DNA of 64,000 bases, from assembly GCF_001723175.1 (NCBI RefSeq), contig NC_064650.1, positions 3,348,001 through 3,412,000 of the forward strand. Reading direction: 5' to 3'. How positions within the stretch are numbered: the first letter of the stretch is position 1; the number at the start of each line of letters is the position of its first letter. Shown piece after piece: positions 22,207 through 32,470 of this stretch. A program made the position numbers and the translations under genes. The DNA comes from Penicillium oxalicum (Eukaryota; Ascomycota; Eurotiomycetes; Eurotiales; Aspergillaceae). The notes beneath the pieces were generated by a model. The model worked only from the letters and a program-made list of their open reading frames with translations, did no database searches and had not been told where the DNA came from.

Positions 22207-22439
22207 ATGTCCGGACACGCTTCTTGCCCCAAGTGCAGTGCCCCGATGACGGGCGGAAGTAAGAGTTGCGGCTCTTGCGGCGCTGTGAGTAGTACCCTCG
22301 TAATCCCTCCTGCTCCACTCTGATATAGATCCGGAGAGGGGAGAGGGGTTTCTTTTTTTTTGAGGTTGATTCCACCAAGGTCCTTTTTTATTTTGGCGTT
22401 AATTTTTTGGGGAAAATCATTTAGACTTGTCCGGTTTAG
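22207..22439 (+). CDS. 30-residue cysteine-rich microprotein, two exons
   Basis: Exon 1 (22207-22284) codes 26 residues and exon 2 (22425-22439) only four more plus TAG, across a 140-nt intron with a GTGAGT donor and TTTAG acceptor. The protein starts MSGHASCPKCSAPMTGG and ends SCGSCGATCPV. Five cysteines lie at positions 7, 10, 21, 24 and 28, giving two CxxC knuckles ten residues apart plus one more cysteine. This resembles a minimal zinc ribbon or a metal-binding peptide but matches no metallothionein I know. Support for reality: the start context is CACCATG, the leader is long and pyrimidine-rich, splicing joins in phase and stops cleanly, and I recall similar tiny proteins ending in this way in other Eurotiales. 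Function is unknown; metal binding is inference. Automatic gene finders would normally miss it. Confidence 0.7.
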
Positions 22440-22991
22440 GGGATTCGTCTCCTGGTTACAAGGTTGTGCGGGGTTGATAGGAGAGAGAGGGAGATGGCCC
22501 GCGTGCGGACGTCGAATATGATGGGTTGGGTGAATGACCCTTTTGAATTACGATGTGATGATGACGGTTGGTAATACCAGATGAGCGAGACAGATCGCCC
22601 GGATGAGTCGGGTGGTTTGAGTGTGGACTGCGAATGACAAGTTTCTTTTTCCTACATGCTTAAGAGGTCCCTCGTGCCACTGTCCGCGTAAAAGTTGCAC
22701 ATCGACAAGATAATTCATAACTTGATGGAAAGAACAGGTCCAAGGTGTCCAGCGATGATACGCCGAGACGAAGACACCAAAAAAGAAGATGTTTTGTTCA
22801 TGAAATGAAACGGAGCGGGAGAAGGGGGAGGGAGGAAGAGAATGTTCGACCTGCTCGTCATGACCCTTCCTCCAGCAACACAGCGTCGAGCCATCTGAAA
22901 AAAAATCCCTGAGCGGGAATCTCTGTCACGTTCATCGTATAAGTCGGGAGGCCGCGACACAGCCCAAGGAGGCGATCGTTCAAGTCGCTGT
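22440..22991. other. Convergent 3' flanks of the microprotein gene and pex11
   Basis: Both neighbours end here. No gene or structured element is recognised, only ordinary AT/GA-rich untranslated-type sequence. Confidence 0.5.
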
Positions 22992-24011
22992 TCATGCGGT
23001 CTTGCGCCATTGCGACCAGACTCCGATCAACGAGCTGACCGTACCGGCGAGACCGACCAGACCGTCATCCAGCTGCGCAAAGCCCAGTGCCGAGGCGGGC
23101 ACGGTCAGATCGCACAGGTCGGAGATGAGCTGTATCCGAGCAGCAGCGCGCTCCCTGTGGAGGGGGAAAAAACGAAGTTAAGCACACGTCAGCCTTGACT
23201 CCCAACCGCAAGACCAAAAGTCCTATCAAAACAGTCACGCGACGATGCAGCAAAGATAGTTCACTCACTTTTCAATCTTCTTGGCTTCGACCACCCCTTC
23301 GCCTTCCTTGCGATCAATCGTCTTCTCCCGCTCCTGCAGACGGAACAAGGTATACACGCCCGCCAGAGTGCTACAGATCAACCCGGTCGCCCAGGCCCGG
23401 TACGCACTCTCCTGCAGGCGCTTGGCGCTCGCCAGCTTGCGGTATCCGATGGCGTCGACCACCGTCACCATGTCCAGGGACAGGTACCCGGCATATCCGA
23501 GTTGACGACCCACCGCGAGATAACGCAGGACCGGGTCGACGGGACTCTTGTTGTCAAGAGCGATGGAGGCAGCCTTGAGGTGCTCGGCCCATTTGCCGAT
23601 ACGGAGGATCTTCCGGGTGGTGCCGAATTGCTTCTTGACGGCATTGTAGGGGTCGATGGCGGATTGGGGCCTGTTGGTTCGGTAGAGGTACCAAGCATAG
23701 AAGCGAGAAAAGTATTGAATTGTGCGAAGGAGCTTGTCACGACCCACTATCGGTGTTGGAGAGGAGAGTTTGTTAGTCTCGTAGTCTGGGGTTGCGCGTG
23801 CGACAGGTGCGGTGAGAGAGAGGAAGCTCGGTGGGCGACCCGATCGTGATCGGGTGCAAGGACGATCCCTTCCATCAAAGGATCACTTCGAAGGAGGACG
23901 AAGCAGGGTACAAGATCCAATGCATCGTGAAGGAAGATACGTACCGGTGGTCGCAACAAAGCGCAGCCAGTGCGCCAGCGCAGGATGGTAGACAAGAGCG
24001 TCGGCAACCAT
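22992..24011 (-). CDS. pex11: Peroxisomal membrane protein Pex11
   Basis: Three exons, 24011-23945, 23746-23269 and 23154-22992, give 235 residues, the usual length. Introns are 198 and 114 nt. Pex11 remodels and elongates the peroxisomal membrane before division and affects fatty-acid flux. Recognisable blocks are the start MVADALVYHP, then GRDKLLRTIQYFSRFYAWYL, which contains the membrane-bending amphipathic helix, FGTTRKILRIGK, VLRYLAVGRQLGYAGYLSLD, and a C-terminal helix in GLAGTVSSLIGVW followed by a short basic tail. A charged KKIEKER stretch spans the last splice junction. The upstream region has a CCTCGG hexamer 267 bp before the ATG, the core bound by the fatty-acid regulators FarA/FarB, which fits induction on lipids. 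Confidence 0.95.
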
Positions 24012-25075
24012 GATGGTGTTTAATACCCGATCACGGGGGGAGGGGGAAATCAGAGACGGTGTACGGAATTCGGTGCGTTGGACAATGCCTTCACGGACGG
24101 GGGGAGAGATCGCAGATGGAAAAATATCCTCTAGATCTGAGCAAGGAGGTCAGAGACGGTCAGTGGGAGAGCAGGGTCGAGACCGATTTGATGGGATAAA
24201 TGTGCAAGATGATGGATCACAAATGATGATCTCCAGGCGTCGGTAAATGACAAGCAGATGGAGCCGTGGACGGTCAACCTCGGCTGAACTGATCCCGTGC
24301 GGAGCAGCTCGTGCCCCAAATCCAGTTCCCGGGGGTCGAGGCGCTCGGATTCTGGAGAAAACAGACAACGGGCCACCACGAAAAAAAAAAAAAATATAGC
24401 GTACAAAAATAGGCCATGCTAAGCTCCAAGGATGAATATTGCAGTGCGAGGATGGTCCGCTGCGTTATACCGCGTCCTCGAATTGGTGCCATACGGCCCG
24501 CCGGTTCAGAGAAGCCCAGAGGATGTCCGATGCGATCGGTTGACCCGGGCACAATGAAGCAGACTTTGCCCGCTCCATTGAAAGGCTAAACTGGGAGGAC
24601 GGTTAAAGACTCGGCACCTGGTCGGAGTGGCTTTTGGTTTTGAGTTTCACCGGGAGCGATGGTACTCAAGATAGATAGGTCCAAAACAAAAATGTACAAG
24701 TGGCATTTCAAAGGTCGTAAGAGTAGGCTCATGCGTTTCAATCGTCCGCCAAGAGGTGAGGAACATGGGGACTGCGCCATGAGTTTTATTACTTCCTCTA
24801 TCACTACAGATTCGCAGATCCTCGGATAGTTTCTCCTTGGACTTGTCCCAGTCTTCCAAACGTCTTTTCCAAGCCCTGTCAGCGTGGTGAGGAGGAAGTG
24901 GTGTCAAAGATCTGCACCACGACTCAAATCTTCGGCACAGCAGCGTCAAGCCATGCACTGATTCTTCCTGTTGAAAATTCTCTGATTGAGATCTTCATAT
25001 ATACGCATTTGCTCAAGTCACTTGACAGGAGGCAAAAGACCTGGTTGGGCAAAAGTAAGGGGAAAGGAGGGATCT
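24012..25075. other. pex11 promoter and 3' flank of the Git1-like gene
   Basis: No coding sequence is recognised. CCTCGG hexamers lie at 24278-24283 and 24820-24825. An A-run lies near 24381. Confidence 0.5.
24278..24283. promoter_or_regulatory. Candidate FarA/FarB site (CCTCGG) upstream of pex11
   Basis: The hexamer CCTCGG is the reported core for the fatty-acid-responsive Zn2Cys6 regulators FarA and FarB, whose targets include peroxisomal genes. It lies 267 bp before the pex11 start codon. A hexamer can occur by chance. Confidence 0.35.
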
Positions 25076-26991
25076 TCACGCAAGGTCATGACGGCTCACG
25101 GCGGTTTCCCGCGTAGTGATTTGATCCCGATTGCCCATGGTCGAGGTGTCGTAGCCGTTCTGAGAGAGGTATTCGCGGAACCGAGCATCTTCATTGGTGA
25201 TGGTATCCTGGGGACGGCGGATGCGGGTTAGTTATCATGTGCGTTCCCACAATGGGGCGAGACCCTCGCTCGAGACTGACCTGGTTGATTTGAGGCAGGA
25301 GGAAGAATGCTAAGAAGGCACTGAAGATGCAAAGTGCGCTCGAAACAAAGAATGGATCCTGACCCTTGCGAATTGGATTCGGAGCATTGTCACGAACGAT
25401 GGGGAGAACATAGGTGCCCACAAATGCACCGATCTTGCCGATGGCTGCGGCGTAAGAGTAGTACTGTCCACGAATGGCAGTCGCACTGCTCTTGGCTGCA
25501 CACAGACCGAGATTGTCGCCCGGGCCAAACTCACCCAGGGCAAGGAAAATACTAAGACACGGTCAGACATTCGAATACCAACCATATTCGGCAGGCCAAA
25601 GGGCGGTCATGACATACCCATAGACCACGACAAATCCACCCACGTTTTTGGGTGTTGCCAACCACTCGTAGCAGCCAGACATGATAAATCCCACGATTCC
25701 CTGGAGAAGCACTCCGATCGCAAGGGTTTGGCGAGGACCCAACCAGTCACTCACCCAGGCACCCAGTCCGGAGCCGGGCAAGTAGAACATGTAGGTCAAG
25801 GTGGTCCAACCAAAGGTTTTCCACAGCGGCGCACTATCACCGGTGATGATGCCGATCCATTCAGAGGAATAGAGACCAAACGAATATGATGAGAAATCGT
25901 AAATGAACCAAATCAGGGAGACTACCGTCAGGCGGAACCAGTAGAATCTAAGTTGATCGTGTTAGTAGTCCATTCGCACCAACTTTTTCTAATAAAAAAA
26001 GATTACAAAAAAGGGACACCGATTCGTGTTTTTTTTTGAATCGGAGCGGAAACCCTTACTTGATGATCAGCAGCACGGGGAATTTGCGCATCCGCTCACG
26101 GTTAAACTCCTCGGGCTCATTCAGCTTGAGTCGCAGATACAGCAGACTCAAGGGAGGAATCACACCCAGACCCAGAGACAGACGCCAGACAAGGCGCAGA
26201 TGATCCTCGGTGCAGATGAGGATCAAGATCGTGGGGACGAGCGCCGAAACCACGAAACCAAAGTCAATCTGGAAGTTGGTGAACATGATGAACCAGCGAT
26301 TGCGGTGACCAGCCTTGAGTTCTCCCGTATTCTCAGCGGCCGCAACAGATCCAGCAGGATATTCGCCTCCGATGCCTACGCCGATAAAGAACCGATACGC
26401 GGTGAGGGCGGCAAACATGCCATACTGGCTCCCTCCAGCGCCGTACGATCCAGCGCACAGGGCGGCAAAGACGAAGAGAATGATGGTTGAAATCATCAAA
26501 GACCACTTCCGCGACCAGTGATCACTGGTGTAACCAAAAATCAACATCCCGACCACTGTGCCGGCAAAGGCAATGGCCGAGACATTCTGACTGGCGGGAG
26601 AGGACGAGTAAGTGTCTGGATAGAGAATCGATAGTATAGTGTTCACTTGGCCGATGACCTATGGATCCAGGTTGCGATAAGCGTTAGCGCACCGTGTTTT
26701 GCGGGTTGGAAGGCTCAGGTGGAAATCGCCGTGTCAACCAGTACGTCACGTTTCAAGGAACAAAATATGCGCACGGGACAGTGCGGCAGGCTGGAGCACT
26801 ACTGGGGTACTTACACCATTCAGATAGCCGTCGGAAAATAGACCAGCGCCACAGGCGATGGTAGGCCAAGCGCGCTCCCAGCGGCCTTTGGGTAGCGCAT
26901 CGAGTGGAGGAAGGTCGAGCGTAATCTCATCGGAGGGATGGACGCCTTTCTTCTCCTCCTCCACGCTCTGTGTCTGAGGGTCAACGCTCAT
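25076..26991 (-). CDS. Git1-like major facilitator permease (glycerophosphoinositol/phosphate)
   Basis: Five exons, 26991-26815, 26658-26060, 25947-25618, 25551-25281 and 25207-25076, give 502 residues. Introns are 156, 112, 66 and 73 nt. The protein has about 12 membrane segments after a 40-residue acidic N-terminus. Family signs are SDGYLNGVIGQVNTIL at the first junction, GIGGEYPAGSVAAAENTGE in the middle, and ALGEFGPGDNLGL after the third intron. These place it with yeast Git1-type permeases, which import glycerophosphoinositol or glycerophosphocholine across the plasma membrane, close to the phosphate:proton symporters. The start at 26991 was preferred to an upstream in-frame non-ATG extension. 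The last 44 residues form a charged cytosolic tail. The substrate is inferred from family; general phosphate transport is the main alternative. Confidence 0.88.
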
Positions 26992-29517
26992 GACTGCAGT
27001 CTGACGGGAAGCTAAGCTCAAGGAATTTCAGCCGGTTTCAGTGACCGACAAGCGCGGCTCTGCTATCGACGCTCTGATCCGTAAGATCAACTTGCCGTCA
27101 ACCCGAGGAAGCTCCGATGGGTGCGGCCTCGAGAAGAAGAGAGGAAATCGAGGAAATGCAAGGAGTATTTTGCGGTATGGCCCAGATGAAAAAAAAAAAA
27201 GAGAGAGAGAGGGGAGGTTGACCTTGCGATGGTTGGTTAAATATGCAACGATACCAGAACCAGTAAATCAAAAGGAACAAAGTCGTTGACAACTCAGAAT
27301 TAATGCAGGGAAAAAAAAAGCTATCTTATTTACACGATAGGTACTGATCATCGGGGGTGGGCACGAGGGAGGTATTGCCTAACCAGGATTAGCAGGTCAA
27401 GGCAGAAGGTGCCTAGTTACTAGAGTACTACAAGATAGTCTAGTACCGCACATCCAATGATCATTGGAATGAGAACGATAACTTTTTTTTTTAGTTCGAG
27501 AACAAGGCCAACCACTCCAGGTTTCCAGATGCTGTGCAACACCCAGTCGCATATCCTCTTCGACGAGACTACTCACCTCCCTCCCTAGCACCGTTTCAAT
27601 GTCTCCCTTCTCCGCCTAAAAAGATGCCCATGGACGGGCTTGGGTGAAAAGTGCACCATGTTGGAGAAGTGCCCATGCGATCAGGTTTGTTGCTTACGGA
27701 AAATACCGAACTCCGCCAAGTGGACTCCGGATACGACCCCAGCATGCACTCTAGTGACTCTCCAGCACCTGCTCGACCCACCGATTACGGGTCCTGCCAT
27801 CGACGGCCCTCATCTCGAGTGACGCCGACCAGTGGGGCTTGCGCTCGGTCGTCATTGGGCTGAGGCGTAAGCCTTCACCAGTTGGTCGTTGGCCGTTTGC
27901 TCGCGGATCGCCCACATCGAATTGCCAATCAACGACGTTCTTGCGACCATCTGCCCTTCCTGAAGGTCGAATGTCCATTTCTTGCCTCCCGCACCAGCCA
28001 CGGACCCAACGGACTTTCCGTCCTGGCGGTTTGGTGGACTCCACCCAGACCGAGTGAACCGATTCACCGTGTGGATGAACTGGAAGGCTAAGGCTTGATC
28101 AAAGCAGACGGGATGTTGCGCTCGATCGCTAAGGCAAGAGACGCGATAATGGCGGCTGCACTCCCCGCGTAACAGTGGCCTGGCTGGCCCAACCTCAGTG
28201 GTCATATTCAACTGGGGAATGGTCACGGCGCGTCTGAAGAAATCAGTCATCCATCAACCAGTGGCTACTCCTACTTTGAATATGGATCATGTCTACCAGA
28301 GCCTGAATCATCCTGTGTCACGAAGGATTGAGAGCACGTGCATGGTCTTCCGAACGACCACCCACCCAAATCGAGACCCTAGGACTGTTCCTCCTGCTGT
28401 GGCCATGGGAGAATTCTGGTTCTTGTGCAACAGATGGAAAGATGTGGAGCGTGGCGGTGGGGGCTCTACTGTAAGGAACAACGGGTGGGGGCCACTCTAG
28501 AAAGTACTAGCAAGTGCCGTCCGTAGAAGACCACAGTCATTGAGAATCAACAGGAGGGAACCGGAGTCTTGGTTGCGTCAAGTTCAGTCGCAGAGACCCT
28601 GGAAGAGTCTCGAGCAAAGACAAAAGCTCGAAGTCAAAAGTTGAGCACGTGGGAGGTCAAGAAGAAAATTTGAAAAAGAAAAGAGGAGAAAACAAGCATT
28701 CGTGTACTGACACATGTCTATGCCGTCTTGGCTGAGTGGCCAGCCTCAATGAACGCGCCGGAGGATAGAAAGACACAAATTTTATTTTCCATGGCCTGAG
28801 GGTGTGGAGGTACCAAAGCGGTCTCTGGGATATTCGGTATACACCGATCCCGTGAAGTCTACTCCTCCAATCTTTGCATGCCAACCTATCACCCAATTGG
28901 ATTCCCGGTCCAAGAGTGCGCTGTATGTTTGTAAATTTTATCCCGCCAATTGTGCTAGATTACGTAGGGCATCATAGCAGGCCATATCTCTAAGAGAAAT
29001 GGCGACGGGGTAGACATGGCCTTTGCAGCCTACTAGTAGTATGTGGATTCAAACGACTAATAATGTCCAAGTAGTGTCAGAAGTCATTGAGTCGGGAATG
29101 CTCCTGGGGGGAAACAGAGAGCCAACCACGGACCTGGAAGTGAAGCGCGGAAGAGAATCAAGTCGCATCAAGGTGATGAGCCAATCGTTACATGATAATT
29201 GCTCAATTTTGGTCAAGATTGCTCAAAGTTCACACCATGCTTAGATTCAGGAAATTGCTGGCTATTCAGACGCTCTTTAGTCGAGCTACTGGGATTGGCT
29301 ATGATTGATGAGGATGGAATGATAGCCTGATTTGTGAGGCAGCCAGTGTCAAGCGCCTCGGGCCTGGAAAAACATTCTCCCAGCTCAGCTTGGTAACCAG
29401 CTACGTGATGCATCACCGGGCAATCATCACGCCTGTCAAACCACTATTCCAATCATCGAATCTTCCCCTTGTTCCCATTTCCCGCAATCCTCAGTCTCTC
29501 ATACCCCGTTCGCCATC
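26992..29517. other. Divergent intergenic region, Git1-like permease and rpn7
   Basis: No intact gene is recognised. It has an A/GA run near 27187-27211, a T-run near 27483, and CACGTG E-boxes at 28335-28340 and 28646-28651, the latter extended to CACGTGGG, a good site for Pho4-type factors but 1.7 kb from the permease. The frame at 27852-28250 (-) has no recognisable content. Confidence 0.45.
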
Positions 29518-31196
29518 ATGGGGTCTGATCCACAGTACATCAAATATCCTGACCTCCTCCTCGCCCAATCCGTCTTCAACCTCTCCAACCCGGCCTGCAA
29601 TGCGTCCACTCGTCAGGCATCTTTGAAGAAGCTGCAAGATGCCATCGCTGAGCGGAAGATGGCGCCTTTCTACCGCCATCTGGCACACCCCACCGAGGGT
29701 ATCTTGAATACGTCGGGTGAGGGTGTGACGCAACACCCGCACCCTCACAACGCAGGTGCTTCCAAGCCACTCATCACTTCCAACATGCTCGCCTCACGAC
29801 CATCATCCAAGATTGACTTTCCTTGGGACGAGAAACTGTATCACTCTTTAGTTGAGGATAACAAGAAGGAGTTGGAAGGGATTCAGAAGGAGGAGGATGA
29901 AGCGGAGGAGGCTGCTGGTGAGACTGAAGTTCAGGCGGCCCGGGGGAAACGCGCCGAGTTCTGGGCTCGTGTTGGAGATAAGGTACAGCAGGCTCAGACG
30001 AGCACCAACGATTGTACTTATCACGACTTGCTAATTCAAATGGGTTCTGCCAGGATAAATCAATCGAGTCCCACGAAGCCTTGCTCGAAAAGATCGGTTT
30101 CCTCGGTACGAAGATTGATCTGGTGCTCGCTATGATTCGCATCGGTCTTTTCTTTGGTGATCGACTGTTTGTGAAGAAGACAATCGAACGCGCCGAGGCC
30201 CTCGTTGAGAGCGGTGGTGACTGGGACCGGAGGAATCGCCTCAAGGCCTACAAGGGCATGCACCTTCTCACGTGTCGTTCCTACAGCCTCGCCGCTCCCC
30301 TCCTCCTCGACAGTCTGTCCACATTTACCAGTTACGAGCTCTGCAGCTATTCATCACTGGTGATTTACTCGGTGCTTGCTGGATCGCTCTCCCTGAAGCG
30401 GGTGGATTTCAAGGCCAAGGTGGTGGATGCGCCGGAGATCAAGGCGATCCTGGGTGCTGGAGAGGACCAGCTGGCCGCTCTCTCCGGTGAGGTTTCCTCG
30501 GGCCCAGGTGCCCTCGATGAGGAGATGGCTGATGCGACGGTATCAAAATCCACTCCCACTGCGGGTGCCACAACCGTCGTCAACCTCACGACTCTGGCGA
30601 CCGGCTCCACCGAGCAAGCCGAGACTGAGACCCCCGTGGACTTTTCGCCTCTGGCCAATCTGGCCAACAGCCTGTATAATGGCAATTATCGTTCATTCTT
30701 CAAGGCTCTGGCCGCCGTTGAGGACCACTTCTTGACTCAGGACCGGTACCTGCATGAGCATCGGGCCTGGTTTGTCCGGGAGATGCGGCTGCGGGCCTAC
30801 CAGCAGCTTTTGCAAAGTTACCGAGTCGTGGGTCTGACCAGTATGGCGAACGACTTTGGTGTCACAGTGGACTACTTGGACCGGTATGTACTCGACCTGT
30901 TTGTTGATCCGTTACCCACGAAATGCTTCCCCACCACCCGTTATTATTATTATTTTTTTCTTTTTTTCCCCTCGGCCTTCTGACATTCTCTCTCTCGTTG
31001 CAGGGACTTGGCGAAATTCATCTCGAGCAACCGCATCTCATGCACGATCGACCGTGTGAATGGAATCATCGAGACCAACCGACCGGATGACAAGAACAAG
31101 CAATACTCGGACGTTGTCAAGCACGGCGATTCCCTGATCACCAAGCTCCAGAAATATGGACAAGCGGTTCGTCTTCGTGGCAGTGAGCGCAGTTAA
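29518..31196 (+). CDS. rpn7: 26S proteasome regulatory subunit Rpn7
   Basis: Three exons, 29518-29982, 30054-30883 and 31004-31196, encode 495 residues; introns are 71 and 120 nt. Rpn7 is a non-ATPase lid subunit of the 19S particle that helps hold the lid together. The N-terminal half contains helical repeats of the RPN7 domain (for example LLEKIGFLGTKIDLVLAMIR and FFGDRLFVKKTIERAEALVE). The C-terminal PCI domain is clear from NYRSFFKALAAVEDHF, YVREM-like FVREMRLRAYQQLLQSYR, and the winged-helix end IDRVNGIIETNRPD. A low-complexity Ser/Thr/Ala/Glu-rich stretch at about residues 292-348 separates the two and is not present in the shorter (about 390 aa) animal protein. The second donor splits an arginine codon (CG|G). 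Confidence 0.93.
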
Positions 31197-32470
31197 GTGG
31201 AGGGCACCCCCTAGCCAGAAGCTCGGGCGCATTTGTGATTGCAGTGGAATCAGTATTCAAAACTTAGAGCTGAATAAATGATACCATATTATGACATCTT
31301 TGAGCAAAGATGACCGAGACCCTTCTTTTTTTGGCTTTCCTCTTGTTTCTGTGCCGAGGTGCTCTGTATCGGATGATCCCGTCTTAGGCCTAAGGATCTC
31401 GGAACAGCGCTTGAAAGCTGTGATGGACAGGGACTGGGGTGATGGAGGTGTTCTCACGTGTCTCCTTGTTTACTACTGTGGAAGGTACTCGGCTGTAAGT
31501 TCTGAGATTAGTAGCTGTATATCGTATGAAATACAATTTGTACTACGCGGGCTGTCACCCAGTCAAGACTATACAATGCAATCCTGCCTGCTACCCAACA
31601 CTGTTTGTAGATACCCCCGTGTTCATGATTGTGCGGTGTACCTGCACACTGATCAAACGGAACATCAATGAACGGTCGATCGAGGTCAAGTGACGTCTCC
31701 CTGCAAGCCTGTTCGTTCCCCCGCATTTCGGGCGGCTCCGGTGGCTCAGCACTCACGACCAAACAAGGCATAGGTGATGACATCCAGAGGGGTCGCGATG
31801 AGTGCCGCGATCCGGCTCCTCGGCGATGAGGAACGATCCATCCTCACCGGGCAACAGCGGTTCCGCCAGCCCTTCCCGAGGAGAAAGATCGACGCCCGAC
31901 ACCGGCGACCGTCCAGACCGCGCTAGCCCCGGCTGGTGGCTTCCTCGAGCGCTATGACTCGACAATGCGATCCATGAAGAGATGGGTTCTGCAGAAGTAT
32001 GGAGTGTTGCTGCAGATGGTCGAGTACGTGCTCTCAGTCCTCCAAGACATGCTCGAACAGCCATCTCTCCAAACACGCCCGTCTGACCCTTCACCCCTCT
32101 CACTCTCGTATTATCTCGTCCGATAAGGTCCAGACCCACAACCAAAAAAAGAGAAAATGTGGGGGAAACCAGCGATCGCAGCCAATGTGGACTCTGCAAA
32201 TTCACCGCCTACTGATTGTTCCTGAATGGGACCCTGACTCCTTTGGTCTCTTTGCTTTTTTTTTCCCTTTTGCCTCTTCTCCCTTTTCCTCTCAAGGGGT
32301 TGACCATCACCATTGAGAGCGGTTTCAGTGCAGTCCGAGCCTACACGACTCTTGAACGCAAACTCAGTCCCCGTGCGGCTTTTTCTGATCGGTCCGGCAA
32401 CCCAAGATGTCCTGGCACTACAAGCTCGCCGCCAGTATGCGGGCCTCTCCGCGGGGGATGACCCGGCCGA
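31197..32470. other. Intergenic region between rpn7 and the alanine aminotransferase gene
   Basis: It holds the 3' flank of rpn7 and the promoter of the mitochondrial form of alanine aminotransferase. The part 31720-32000 is GC-rich and has open frames on both strands (for example 31753-32205 minus), but no domain or conserved block is visible. I do not call a gene. Confidence 0.45.

Noticed and set aside
28722..28830. tRNA-like A-box (GTCTTGGCTGAGTGG)
   Set aside because: No matching B-box (GGTTCGANNCC) or acceptor stem within 110 bp, so not a tRNA gene.
31753..32205. 150-codon minus-strand frame in a GC-rich patch between rpn7 and the aminotransferase
   Set aside because: No conserved block seen and frames are open on both strands because of GC content. 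Not called, but RNA evidence could change this.
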